Assembly: GCA_024803745.1 (NCBI GenBank)
Contig: JANJXV010000013.1
Coordinates: 15,373,501-15,437,500 of the forward strand
Direction of reading: 5' to 3'
Length of the DNA: 64,000 bases
Source: Megascapheus bottae
Lineage: Eukaryota; Chordata; Mammalia; Rodentia; Geomyidae
In this document: piece by piece, positions 23,838 through 35,576 of the stretch
How the letters are laid out: every line of letters starts with the position of its first letter
Numbering within the stretch: position 1 is the first letter of the stretch
The notes under the pieces: model-generated
Databases searched by the model: none
What the model was told of the DNA's origin: nothing
Seen by the model: the letters and a program-made list of their open reading frames with translations, nothing else
Program-made: the position numbers and the translations under genes

Positions 23838-23838
<1 letters not shown>

Positions 23839-23886
<48 letters not shown>

Positions 23887-23953
23887 AGATTGAATTCTGG
23901 GCCTCATATTTGCTAGCCAAATGCTGTAGCACTTAAGCCACACTTCAAGGCTG
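23839..23953 (-). repeat. ID-like SINE monomer with (GT)n tail
   Basis: A (GT)n run at 23839-23880 followed by gattgaattctgggcctc and gctagccaaatgctgtagc, which is an antisense ID-like monomer without the Geo half. The microsatellite probably grew from the SINE tail. Confidence 0.7.
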
Positions 23954-25920
23954 AAAGATTATAGCTACTTGTTCTTATAGAATTCAAGAACAAACAAAAG
24001 CATTTATAAAATGTTAAATAACCTTTCAGTGAGGGAAATACTGACATTTAAAATCAGAAAGGGAAATGAAGTGGTATTTTAAATGCTAGAAATTATTTAG
24101 ACATGTTCTCTGTGCAAAAGGATCATCACAGTGGGCCATAAAATTACATGCATGAGAAGAGCTACTATTATTTCATATCAAATATGAACAACAGTAGCTG
24201 TTTGTTTTGGCCCATTTCATGTGTGTTTACATACACCTGAGTTTTCATCCATGTTCCTCTTTGTTTTTTTTTTTTTTAACTGAGGCTCTAGGAGTTTATG
24301 GAGAACTCCCTGAAGACTTAGTCCCAGAGCTCTGTGTTTGGAACCAAAGTGGGATGAAATCTTAGAAATATCCCTTTGGGGTTATAATACTAATGTGGCT
24401 AATATACATATAAATGCATATATATATATATATCACATAAACGTAGCTTCCAGATGCTACTCAGAAAGAGGATTTTACTGCCATGATTGACACTTTCTGG
24501 AAGACACAAGTGAGTGAACTGCTGATTTCTGGTAAGCATTAGTGTCAGTGCATGGAGACATGCAGGGAAGGCTGTGAGGTGAACTGTGTAGCCAACGCAC
24601 AGTAAGTAGATCATAAACACAGTATTTATGAACTATAAAAAATTAAGATGCTTTATAAAAATCTGGTTACATTAGGTGAAAGAAATATTTGTGGCAGTAG
24701 GAAGCCAGAAACTAGTAGAGGCCTACCGTTGACAGTGGGATCCTAGATTTAATCCTAAGATAAACAATGCCAATCCTGTGATGTTGTTCTTACCATTTTA
24801 TTTCTTTTGGGCAATGCTATTCTAATGTCCAGAGTGACTGTGCTGTATCGAACACATAGAGCACTAAGAAAGCACTTGCTTTCTCTCCTTTGTAATAAAC
24901 TGGAAAAGCCTGAGAAATTATTGCACGTCAATGTGCTTTGCTATTGAAAAAAATAATTAAAAATGGTTAGAAAATTAAGATATGGAAAAGATGAATTAGA
25001 GACAGATATAGGCTTTGATGAATTCTAACTTCTAACACAAAGATTTCAGATAATTTTTATTCACCTCATTCTTGGTAGCTTGCAATGTTTGTACAATTTT
25101 GAAGACACTATTTGATTATCTTTTTATTTTCCTTCAGATCATTGCCAGAATCAATTTCTTCATTGAAGCACAGCCATCCAGGAAATTATATTTCTTACCC
25201 AAAACATGTGACACTATCATCTAGCCACATTTTTATTTTCTCTGAATTTAGGAGGTATGTCCAAGTAAGTGTTATATTTAGAACAGTACTAAAATTTAAG
25301 ACAGGTGAAATTAACTGATGCTGTGAGAGTACCTGATATGAGTATCAATAAAGAACAAATATGTGCAAATGTGACTAGAAAGGAATTCTAGTCTCCGTTC
25401 CAAGTGTTCCTTTCTTCAATCTGCATGAATAAATCATAGTTATTTTTACTCATGGACAAGCTCAAGTAACCAGCATTTGTCTGACAGCATCTGAGTATGT
25501 TGGTCACCATTTATTTCAGTACTCTTGAGAAGCAATTGGAATCATGTCAACTTTATAAATGTTATCTGTGTCCATCCAGAATATAGAGGAAGAAGTATTT
25601 AGGATTTGAGAATGGGAATGTCTGCAAACTCGGATTTTTAATTTGTTTTTTCTATCATGTATTGTGTATGACCTCTGCACCATGTTAACTATAAATAAAA
25701 TAGTTACATTTATAAAGTCTCTCAGCAGACAATTTCTTCCTGGAGTTGAATTCTGTCCCATTAGCTCCCAAAAGGAATGGAAATGTCTTATAATTACAAA
25801 TCTGCATTTAATTTGTTACGAAAATCCAGGTTCAACATTATGGTCCCATCAGCAGGCAAAATGAAAAGCCCGAGTCAGGTATCCCTGCACTATTGAAATG
25901 GTTGAGGGAATTGTTCAACA
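23954..25920. other. Intergenic stretch upstream of the Or52j3-like gene
   Basis: No repeat that I can name except an AT run at 24418-24433 and a poly-T at 24265. Probably holds promoter sequence for the next gene, but I see no firm module before 25945. Confidence 0.45.
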
Positions 25921-25944
25921 TATGTATATCTCTAATCACAGTTA

Positions 25945-25956
25945 CTCCCTAGGAGA
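25945..25956 (+). promoter_or_regulatory. EBF (Olf-1)-like site
   Basis: The text ctccctaggaga matches the O/E palindrome YTCCCYRGGGAR with one change (G to A). It lies 174 bases upstream of the Or52j3-like ATG. Such sites are typical of OR promoters. If the acceptor at 26089-26090 is used, this site is in the intron, so its role is uncertain. Confidence 0.4.
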
Positions 25957-26017
25957 GGTTACTTGAAGTTTACGCGGACACACCAGTAGGGTTCTGTCTC
26001 AACCACTCCTTCCTCTG

Positions 26018-26090
26018 ATCTCTCTCTCTTCCCTCCCCCAGGTTCTCTCCCTCACTTTCTTCATTCTCAGTCTTTCTCCTTTCACTCCAG
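26018..26090 (+). promoter_or_regulatory. Two candidate splice acceptors before the Or52j3-like exon
   Basis: A long pyrimidine run ends in cccccag (AG at 26040-26041) and a second ends in tttcactccag (AG at 26089-26090). Either would give a coding exon with a short 5' UTR of 88 or 39 bases. Confidence 0.65.
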
Positions 26091-26129
26091 CTGGCAGGAG
26101 ACTCCCCTCGTCCTTCTGCCCAGCACAGG

Positions 26130-27065
26130 ATGACCTACCCCAACGAGAGCGCTTTCCACCCCGCTACTTTCTTCCTGGTTGGAATCCCAGGCTTGGAAGA
26201 GGCCCATGCGTGGATCTCTCTTCCTTTCTGCTCTATTTACCTCGTGGCTTTAATCGGCAATGCCACCATTCTGACAGTCATCAGGACGCAGAAGGCTCTT
26301 CGAGAGCCCATGTTCTACTTCTTGGCTATCCTTTCCACCGTGGACTTGGCGCTGTCCACAGCCTCTGTGCCCCGTATGCTGGGCATCCTCTGGTTCGGTG
26401 CTCATGAGATCGACTTCGGCGCCTGCGTGGCCCAGATGTTTCTAATCCACGCCTTCACCGGCATGGAGGCTGAGGTGCTGGTGGCCATGGCCTTCGACCG
26501 CTATGTGGCCATCTGCGCTCCCCTCCACTACAACACGGTCCTCACATCCCGGGCGCTGCTGGCCATCAGCCTTTGCATTGTGATGCGCCCAGCCCTCTTC
26601 ATCTGCCCCATAATCTACCTGGTGTACCGCCTTCCCTTCTGCCAGGCCCGGGTCATCGCCCATTCCTACTGCGAGCACATGGGCATCGCCAGACTGTCCT
26701 GCGGGAACATCCAAGCCAACGCAGCCTATGGGCTGTTCGTGGTCTCCCTGTTCCTCCTCAACCTGGTCCTCATCGGGATCTCCTACGTGTCCATTCTCCG
26801 CGCTGTCTTCCACCTGCCATCGCACGAGGCCAGGGTTAAAGCCCTCAGCACCTGCGGCTCCCACGCTGCCGTTCTCTGTGTTTTCTATATCCCGTCGGTC
26901 TTCTCTTTCCTCACGCACCGGTTCGGACACAGCATTCCCCACTACATCCACATTCTAGTTGCCAACCTCTATTTGGTGATTCCACCTTCCCTGAATCCCA
27001 TCATTTATGGTGTCAGGACCCGGCAGATAAGAGAGCCAGTGCTCAAAGTGTTTACTAAAAGATAA
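26130..27065 (+). CDS. Or52j3: Olfactory receptor 52J3-like
   Basis: Intact 311-residue class I receptor. It shares long blocks with human OR52J3 as I remember that protein: [20 protein letters not shown] (57-76), GACVAQMFLIHAFTGMEAEV (97-116), APLHY (130-134), IAHSYCEHMGIA (176-187), FYIPSVFSFLTHRFGH (252-267), and a KVFTKR-type end. A sequon (NES) is at residue 5, HPATFF at 10-15, GN in TM1 at 43-44, MAFDRYVAIC at 120-129, all three loop-2 cysteines (171, 181, 191), KALSTCGSH at 237-245, PPSLNPIIYG at 285-294. The exon is far richer in GC and CpG than its surroundings and than the other ORs here, which explains a long open frame on its opposite strand. Good acceptors lie just upstream. Orthology rests on remembered similarity and on gene order next to OR52E-like genes. 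Confidence 0.93.
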   Translation: MTYPNESAFHPATFFLVGIPGLEEAHAWISLPFCSIYLVALIGNATILTVIRTQKALREPMFYFLAILSTVDLALSTASVPRMLGILWFGAHEIDFGACVAQMFLIHAFTGMEAEVLVAMAFDRYVAICAPLHYNTVLTSRALLAISLCIVMRPALFICPIIYLVYRLPFCQARVIAHSYCEHMGIARLSCGNIQANAAYGLFVVSLFLLNLVLIGISYVSILRAVFHLPSHEARVKALSTCGSHAAVLCVFYIPSVFSFLTHRFGHSIPHYIHILVANLYLVIPPSLNPIIYGVRTRQIREPVLKVFTKR

Positions 27066-27439
27066 GACTTCCTGGGAAGGATGCTGATTCTTCTGCAAAG
27101 ATTCAAGTTTTCAGTATCTTCTCTTCCTTGCCTCATTGCTGCCAATTCTCAAGACAAGTTGATACTTTTCTGGCTGTGGGCTACTAATAGATTCATCAAC
27201 ACGCAGAAAAAGCATTCTTTTTCATGTACAAGTCCTGATGGGTATGGGGAAAGGTATATCCTGGGAGAACTTGTTATCTTTGCCTATATGACTATGTGTA
27301 TCACTATTGTTAACTTCTTTTCTTCTGGGAAAGAACATGTTATATTGAGCTCCTTGGCACTCTTGATTACACATGCAAGTATTAGGATATAAACACCTGA
27401 ATGCATGTTTTAGCATGTGAACTCCTGAATGTACTAACC
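27066..27439. other. 3' flank of the Or52j3-like gene
   Basis: No repeat recognised; probably 3' UTR and downstream DNA. No AATAAA close to the stop. Confidence 0.4.
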
Positions 27440-27650
27440 TGTTCTTCCTCTTTTCCTTCCTTCCTTTTTTCCTTCCTTCCTTCTTTCCTTCCTTCCTTCC
27501 TTCCTTCCCTCCCTCCTTCCTTCCTCCTTCGCTTCTCCATCCTTCCCATCCTCCTTCCCTCTCTCCCTCTTTCTCTCTTTCCTTCTTTCCTTCCTTTCCT
27601 GTTTCTTTATTTATTCATTTATTCTTTCCTTCATTTCATTTCACTTATTC
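27440..27650. repeat. Pyrimidine-rich (TTCC)n tract
   Basis: About 200 bases of ttcc, ccct and tttc units, almost free of purines. Confidence 0.95.
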
Positions 27651-28261
27651 TATTCATTTAATCCAATTTCATTCTGTCCTTTGCACTTACAGAATCACTC
27701 TTAATGTTTTGGAAAATGATCGTAAATCAAAATGAATGCCTGGCTGTATGTGCTCTGCATTCTCTTGTGTTCATATAAATCCTTAATCCTGGATTCAAAA
27801 AAACCCCTTGTTGAATCCATAGCTTTAATTGGAATCATCTGCCAAATATATGGAGCTTGGAGTAAGGATAGCTAAAATAACCATAATCTCAACATTATTT
27901 TATAGTAACTATAAAATACTACTGATTGGTCTTTTGCATTTAGCCACGTGGAATAGAATAAACACAATCCAGTTACATCTAGTCTTTCTCTCTGTGATAT
28001 ATTCTGGTGTTTCTCTATATCCAGTTGGATTTTAAAATCTCAGATCCTAAAATGGTGTTCCACAAATCCAATAACCCCTCAACTCAGTCACATATTATAC
28101 CTATAGTTCCTTCATAGATTTTAATGTAGAAACTGTAGATTAAGTTGTGCATAACCACTCTTCATAAAGAATTATTCACAATTCACAAAGAATGTACCCA
28201 GAAAATTTCCAAAGATCAAGCTATAATATTTTGTGCCATTAAACATTTATTGTTTTTGTCT

Positions 28262-28509
28262 TTTTTTGTTTGTTTGTTTGTTTTTTGTGGATCATGGGGC
28301 TTGAATTTTGGCCTGGGCACTGTCCCTGGGCTCTTCAGCTCAAGGCTACTGCCCTACCCTTGAGCCAAGCCCAACTTCCTGTTTTCTAGAAGTTAATTGA
28401 AGATAAGAGTCTCAGGTCCTTTTGTGCCTACTCTGGCTTTGAACCTTGATCCTCAGATCTCAGTCTCCTGAGTAGCTAGGATTACAGGTGTGAGCAACCG
28501 TGTCTGGCT
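28262..28509 (-). repeat. B1-like/Geo dimeric SINE
   Basis: Antisense: tttg-rich tail, gcctgggcactgtccctggg, then cctgagtagctaggattaca. Confidence 0.85.
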
Positions 28510-29442
28510 GCTTTAGATTTTTAAACAGTTTGAGTTATACTTTTCTTTCCCAGACTATTTACTGCTTTATATTTTTTAACATTTTAAGTTATGCTTTTTT
28601 TTCTCAGACTATTTAAAAACAATTTACAACAGAAAATAAAATAAAAATGTAACAGGTCTTTAGCTACAAAGAATAATGAAGGATTCTTAGCACAACACTT
28701 ATCTTAGAGAAAATGCTTAAGAAAATGTATGCTTAACAAGACATATTAATGTAAAGAACACAATTTATACAGTTCTTGAGACAATTTGAATAGTCTGTGC
28801 TATTATTTATTATTATAGCTATTCATATAATATAGAAATCTTATGATAAAAAACTATCCTGAAGTCAGTATACAAAAGTATCATGATTTGAATATATATT
28901 ATATATAATATATATCAGGATAAATGTCATCATTGACTGGTGGTGATGTACTGTATTTTAGCTTCTTCATTTGTCACAAAAAGTTCACACCCAAATACTC
29001 TGTTTGCTTTCAGTAATTGATCTTGAGGGTCTCTAGGAACTGATAGTATTTCTGAGTATATCAACATCTAGATATATGGGAATGGCACTTTAGAAACTCC
29101 AAGAAATGTTATTTCTAAAGCAAGGCACCTGGCAGTGTATACATGTCTTAAATTCTAGCACAAACACCAATTTCAGAATTATCATCCTAAATTACACACA
29201 AAATTACTCTGTTTATGTCACAGTGTATTTATGTTGGTGGAAGTAGGAAGGACGAGTTTTATCCTGTAAAAATCACCTAGTTGGGAAATTCCACACAGAA
29301 CCTCAGCCAAATCTTAGTTTTTATCTTCCAAATCAAGTCTTCCCAGATGAGTGCATTCAACTCCAAATTTTTTACCACAGGGGGAAAATTAGCATCATCA
29401 TACTCTCTCAGTGTCCTGTATAATGAGGTTTATGCAATAACT
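28510..29442. other. AT-rich intergenic stretch
   Basis: No gene or repeat recognised apart from an AT-rich palindromic run near 28893-28914. Confidence 0.45.
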
Positions 29443-29637
29443 TTTTTTTTTGCCACTCCTGGGGCTTGAACTTAGGGCCTGGGCACTGTTTGGGGGCTTT
29501 CTCAAGGCTAGATTTCTATCACTTGAGCCACAACACCACTTATGCCTTTTTCTGTGTATGTAGTAATGATAAATTGAACCCCGGGCTTCATGCATGGCAG
29601 GCAAGCACTCTTACCAGTAGTCCATGCTCCTGGCCCC
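29443..29637 (-). repeat. IDL-Geo-type dimeric SINE
   Basis: Antisense full-length copy, more diverged than most (gggcactgtttgggggc, catgcatggcaggcaagc). Confidence 0.8.
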
Positions 29638-30094
29638 AATCCTTTAAAACTAATCAAAAGCATTCTACATTACTTTCCCTCTTTTCAGCTCACTGCATCT
29701 TTTTTTTCAGTAGACACAAATATGTGTATGTATGTAGGTTAGTATGACTATTTTCACTTTCTTAGCTCAGTAAAGCTTGAACACATGGCTAGGATGCAGG
29801 AAGAACGCCTACTGCTCTGAGCTTTGTTTCCAAAACCATTATCCAATCCAAGGAAGCAGTGATCCTAGGAAACATCTCACCACGAGTCCCTGGGTGCAGA
29901 AATAAGACAAGTTGGAACTTGTTAGTTTAGTGGGAAATAAGGAAACAACCCCGTAGTCACACTACAAATTAGAGCATACAATTATGGAGGTATGTCTAAT
30001 AGACATAGGCTTCTACTGAAAGATTTTGTAGTGGCCAGAGCTGGACATTTTGTCAAAATAAAATAGTATTGGAGTATATGTTAGAGTCTAAAAT

Positions 30095-30148
30095 AAATAT
30101 TTACCAGTTCATGTTGATATATAAATATTCACCAGTTCATGTTGATAT
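30095..30148 (+). repeat. 27-base tandem duplication
   Basis: The segment caccagttcatgttgatat (with a taaatatt lead) occurs twice in a row with small changes. Confidence 0.85.
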
Positions 30149-30325
30149 GGAGCTCAAACCTCCACTTGCCTCCATACTGAACCTTAATTCGTGGAAAACA
30201 CTTGATCTAGGAAAGCTTCCTAACAATTGCTTGCTCAGGAAGGTGATCCAAGTCCACATCGACAGGACTTAGTTGACCTGGAAGACTTATCCAGTCCTAA
30301 ACCATATTGATGGGATGGTTTTAGT

Positions 30326-30560
30326 TTGTCAGTCCTGGGGACTGTAATTCAGGCCTAGGCGTTGTCCCTGAGCTCTTTCTCCACTCAAGGATCCTGCTCT
30401 ATCACTTGGAACAGGCAGCACTATTTCCAGTGTTCTGGTGGTTAATTAGAGATAAGAATCTCAGGGACTTTCCTGACTGCTCTGGCTTTAAACAATGATC
30501 CTAATGTCTCAGCCTCCTGAGTTGCAAGGATTCCATGCAAGAGCCATCAATGTCCAGCTA
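30326..30560 (-). repeat. B1-like/Geo dimeric SINE (diverged)
   Basis: Antisense: gtcagtcctggggactg, ggttaattagagataagaa, cagcctcctgagttgcaagg. Confidence 0.7.
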
Positions 30561-31036
30561 ATGGAATGTACTTTTAATAGAACATGTATCAAATAGAGAA
30601 ATGGTATTTTCCTCATCAGTTATCCTCATGTCATTTAGCACTGATTTAACCAGTTTTAGATGATGAAATAGATATAATTTAATTCTTGTGCCTCATTTCC
30701 TCTACCCGTTACGTGGAGGAAATGCTGTTCAAACTCATACACATGGTCTCAAGCTGTCAAGTTATTTATTTCTCTTTGCCTCCTATTTCTAGCTCTAGAC
30801 TTCTGTCTCCTTCAAGTCATTAAAAATCCCTAATTCGTTGCTATCACCAAAAAGAAGCTGGATTTGTGATTAAACCAATTGGCCATTATTATAATATACA
30901 TTCAGACACGTGACTCCATGAAAGGATGGATAGTTGACAAGCTTCAATTTTTTCATGATTTTATTTCTGTTGTATTTTGGTTAGGACAGGAGTAGGATGG
31001 AGAAATTTAGAGATTTTGATCAGATAACAGAAAAGC

Positions 31037-31079
31037 AAGTTACCCTCAAGGTAACTTGAGGGCATATTGAGGGTAACTT
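31037..31079. repeat. Nested inverted repeats
   Basis: Perfect 13-base arms aagttaccctcaa (31037-31049) and ttgagggtaactt (31067-31079). An inner 8-base pair, aagttacc / ggtaactt (31037-31044, 31050-31057), competes for the same left arm. Absent at the matching place in unit B. Confidence 0.9.
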
Positions 31080-31327
31080 CCATAGTGGTCACCTTGGACC
31101 TATACCTGGGATTGATAAAATGAAATTTAAAGTTGTTTTGTTTTTAATGAGAGATTTGAAGAGACTGAATCATGAGACAGCCACTTTTGCTTAGTGATAG
31201 GCCAGGACATCATCACTTATTCGGTGATAAGATTGAACATCAAGGACTGGGACAGTAACCTCTATCACCAATGACATCATCTTCTATGTTTATGAAATGA
31301 TCATCTAAGCTCCTCTGATAATTTTTC

Positions 31328-31468
31328 TTCCCTAGGGAGCATTATTTCGGTATATTCTATTTTAGTGATAATTAACAGTCTAAATCTTTCATTTCAGTCA
31401 AAGTGAGAGCAAATGGAGATGTTTTGGAACACGTGAACTATCACAGCTAGGCAACTTTGCTGGTAAGT
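31328..31468 (+). promoter_or_regulatory. Predicted OR promoter and non-coding exon 1, unit A
   Basis: A perfect O/E palindrome ttccctagggag (31328-31339), then a homeodomain-type core taatta (31369-31374), a weakened TATA-like ctaaatct, then a candidate exon ending at 31462 before the donor gtaagt (31463-31468). The same order recurs in units B, C and D. The intron to the coding exon would be about 4.0 kb. EBF and LHX2/EMX2-type sites together are characteristic of OR promoters. Confidence 0.65.
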
Positions 31469-33399
31469 CTGGCTTGTGGACTTGAAAGATGTCACTAAGG
31501 AACAAGTTTACCCTGGCCATGTTACTGAGGTTTAGGTTAAAAAGATTGAGATGTTAGAGGAATAAAAAAAGGAAAGAGAAGTGAACATTAGGACATTGCT
31601 TAGGTAAGGGTACAGGAAACTAACAATCTATCTAGACTCAGGTTTATATTCTGATAAAAAGTTGATACTAAATCATATAATTAAATATTCAGAAAAATGG
31701 TTTGTATATATAATTATCTTTATATCTTTCTCCATTGTCTATCTCTAAGTGTTTATATCTTAGTTGCTTCTATTTTGACAATTTACTGTTTCTTTATTTT
31801 ATTTTATCAAGATTGTAATTTTAATAAACATATTAAAGTCTTTGGAAACCAGTAAGGCATTAATATATTTATAAAATATGTAATGATTAGATCCAGCTAT
31901 TTGACATTTATTTATTTATTATTTCTTTAGGTTGCACACATTCAAAATTGTAATTGCTCTTTTGAAAAATATAATGAACTGTTAGCAAAGTTACTTTAAT
32001 GTGCTACAGGACATTTTAAGAGATCCCTTTTAAGTGTCTTAGCTCATATATACACTTGTTACACTGTATTCAGCTTCCTCTTCATATTTCAATTTTGTCT
32101 TCTTGAAAGGAACAGAATTACCATTTAAACAGAAACTATGCTAAGTCCCAAACTGACTTCTTTCTGAAGGTGATTTGGAGTTTTTATTGATAAATAAGCC
32201 ATGTATGCGTTACTGTATTATTACTGTATTAGCTATTTTGGGGATGTAAATTTTTATCTCTGTTTGCCTGTCTTCTGTGGAAATGTATTTTCCTTGTTTC
32301 CCAAACCCTCACAGTCTAATCAGCCTAAAGGATATTGAATACTGATCTTACTATTTTCAATTAATTTGACAGAAATGAAAATTTTCTTTTTCCAGATCAC
32401 CAGGGGATCCGTGTTTGCCTATCAGCTTTAAATCCATGGAAATTCTTTCTAGAAAATTAGCATTCCAAGAATCTCCAAGGTGCTAGATCCTCTAAAAGAG
32501 AGAAAACATCTGCACATCCCAATGCTATTTGTTTTTCTCACTCTAACAGTGTCTGTCACTTCAGTCTATTATTGCTGTTGCCTTATTTATCTCACAGCTG
32601 AAATCCTTCCATTCCCATTAAGTTTGAGAGCTTCTTTGTAGACACAGTTTTTACTGTAATATTTATTTATCCATAAGTATTTGTGTAAAGGGATTTTAAT
32701 CCAACATGTCAGTTTATGAGCACAGTGCATCCTGACCAATATTACCACATCTGTCGTTCTCCCCATATGTACCAACCTCACACATGCACCCAATTTTTGA
32801 TATAATTTTTAAGTGCATAGGATATTAATATAATGCAGCAAAAGCTTTCCTGTAGAAAATGAATGACAGGATAAAACAATAAATCATTACAGCATCACAA
32901 AATCAGTGTTAATATTTTTGCCTGCTTTGGAGATTGGCAAAAGGGAGAACACATACGAAGTCAGGGTTGAAGAGTATATATTTATATACTTTCTCCTCAA
33001 TTTATTTTGGTCTGCCTCTAGTTACAATCCCTTGATTTCTGACTTCCACAGAGATGGTATTATGTGTTTGTGGAATCAGACATCAGATAATATCATCTAG
33101 GTAATATCTAATTATGATTTTTAAACATTTGCCAAGGTATCTCTGTCAAAATCATAGCAATGGATAAATTAAAATCGATTCAGTGTCACTTCTGTCCTAT
33201 GACAAGTTAATGAGAATTATTACACTTTGTGTAGGGAATTATAAATGTGAACTACAATAAACAATGGTAGAAATGTGGAGGAATAGATATCCTTATACAA
33301 CACCCATGGTGTAAAATTAAAATTAGGAAAATAGAATAGTATGGCACAGTAATTCTTCATCTGAGAACTTAGCCACCAGATTTGAAAATAAAATCAGCA

Positions 33400-33875
33400 A
33401 TGCATTGTTGCAAACTGCTGTGAGCATCTTATCCCTCCACTGCTATGAGAAGGACAGAAAAGGAGACTGGTCACTGGAGGTGGTTTTCAGGGGACCAGGA
33501 GGCCTGTGCCTCTGGCCAGCAACAGACTACCCAAGGTCCCATTAATAGGTATTTACTGGTTGAAAAACAGGGGAGGACATGCAGAAAACAAGTTAACAAT
33601 CTCCTTTGAAGTTACTGATACAGACAAGTGATACAATCTCAGGATGACTTCCTTATCTTAGGAAGCAGAGGTAGACAGCAAACAACAACCATCTGTTTAG
33701 GCCTTCACCTGGCTCCAAGGTCCAAGAAAGCTTGGATTCTGATTAACTCAACATTTAGGGCAGAATCTCAGGTCTCTCTAATGCCAAGAGCCATTCTGGG
33801 TCACTCCCAGCGTTCTAGGAATCAGAGAATGGCATTTCTATTCCTTGTCAGACCTTATGGCTCAGCATTTACACG
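33400..33875. mobile_element. Unclassified 480-base insertion, possibly a solo LTR
   Basis: Present in unit A and absent from the aligned place in unit B (about 47520-47545). Less AT-rich than its flanks, no coding frame of note. It starts near tgttgcaaactg and ends near cgttccca; the short repeats caatgca / caataca at its edges could be target duplications. The class is a guess from size and lack of an A tail. Confidence 0.4.
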
Positions 33876-34390
33876 TTCCCACAATACACTATTCTAATAC
33901 AATCTGGAAGAGGATATGGCTAATAAGTCTTAGTAATATTGTTAATACTATAGCATTACCAATAAGAACTGGGAGATTTACACAAAGAGATAAAAGAATA
34001 TAGATAAATAGATAAAAGAAATGAGATAGTTAAAAAGGGAGAATATTGCTCAGCCCAAAGTGAAAATGCTTTCCATAGGAAACTATGGATGAAGCTTGAA
34101 TATATTATTCTGTATAAAATTTACTAGCGATATTAAAAGAAATGTATGTTAGAGGTTTTGGACTGAGCTTTGTGCAGAGAGATCTTACATATGAATCAAA
34201 GGACAGTGCAGCTTAAGGAGCTAATGTAGAGATATGTGTTGAAAACCACTGTGGAAAGACCAACAAATGAGACTGTCAGACAAGTCATCCTTCTATGGAA
34301 AAGAAGTTGTGATGATGTTAGAGTTTAATGTGGCTTGATTAGAGAAGTAAATCAAAGAATCCTTGAGTGGGATATACATGTATGTGAGGT

Positions 34391-34642
34391 AAGAGCTGAG
34401 TGGGAGTCAGGCACAATGGCTCAAGCCTGTAATCCTAGCTACTCACGAGGCTGAGATCTGAGGATTGTGGAATCCAGGAATGAAAAAAGTCTTGAGACAC
34501 TTATCTCCAATTAATTGCCAGAACACCTGAAGTGGCACTGTGGCTCAAGGGATAGAGAAGGTAGCCTTGAGCCAAAGAGCTCAGGGACAATGCCCAGGCC
34601 CAGAGTTCAAGTCCCATGACTGCCAAAAATTAAAGAGCTGAG
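34391..34642 (+). repeat. B1-like/Geo dimeric SINE with target-site duplication, unit A only
   Basis: Sense copy: ggcacaatggctcaagcctg, gctactcacgaggctgag, then the Geo half ending catgactgcc. The 10-base repeat aagagctgag is at 34391-34400 and 34633-34642. Unit B keeps the empty site near 48036 (ggtatgagctgagggtgact). Confidence 0.9.
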
Positions 34643-35480
34643 TTTGCCTTAGAGCATAACCATTCAAACATAACAGGTGCATATGCAGAGCAAAGACAGG
34701 ACTTATATAGAAGATGAACTAAAGCTAATGCCATTCAGATATCTAAGGGCAAATCCTTTTGTGATAGTACATCAAATGTAAAGGTCTTAGACAATGTGCA
34801 TATACTACATTTTATATTCTTTAATCTGCAGGTCACTTTTGATATACTTCTTGTGAAATTTCCTAGGCATTAGAATATCCTACTATATTGCCCTTGTGAA
34901 AACATCACATAAGACAATTAAGACTTCGGAATGTTAGTGGAGAGTCAAGCTGCAATTTCTATATCTAATATTGTTATAAACCAATTGCAATTTTATTTCT
35001 TCTCTATTAATAATGAATTGCACGATCTAATGTTAAGCTGAATCTAGTTATGTCAGTCATATGAAAAGGGTCGTTCATTTCTGCCTGAAATACAATCTCT
35101 CGGGCTATTATATCCATTTTGATGAGATTTCTATGGGTATTGACTCATTGGTTCCTCCATTTGATCTAGGACTTTAAGAAAGGTTTTGTGTAAATTCAGT
35201 CTCCACAGGAAATGCAGACTTCTAAGGAAGTGCTTGTTGCCTAAACTTGAGAAGAATGCATATGTCTTAGAGATTATTGAATCTGGATATGTAGAGTTTT
35301 ACCCCATCTCATTGATAAAAGCACATTTCATTATGTTTAGATATAAATGAAAGCAAAGCAAACCTCCTTGTTGAAATAAAACAATAACAGCATGTGTTTC
35401 TGTTTTCAAAACCATCATCCAGTTCTGTCATAAAAGGCGTGGTGAGGAAGAATACTGAAGAATCATTTGTGCAATTCTCT

Positions 35481-35482
35481 AG
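35481..35482 (+). promoter_or_regulatory. Candidate splice acceptor of OR52E-like exon, unit A
   Basis: The text gcaattctctag ends in AG here, 94 bases before the ATG. The ctaggaaat core is kept at the matching place in unit B (about 48889) and in unit C (58028). Confidence 0.45.
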
Positions 35483-35576
35483 GAAATTGGTAACATTGTG
35501 GAGGAAATGCTGGAGACAGCTGCTGAATGATATTCTTGGTCAAGAACAACTGTAGGTATCCAAGTGTGACTGAAGC

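Noticed and set aside
26442..26951. 169-codon open frame on the minus strand
   Set aside because: Lies fully antisense to the Or52j3-like exon; its openness follows from the high GC of that exon. Composition is low in hydrophobic blocks and has no domain signature.
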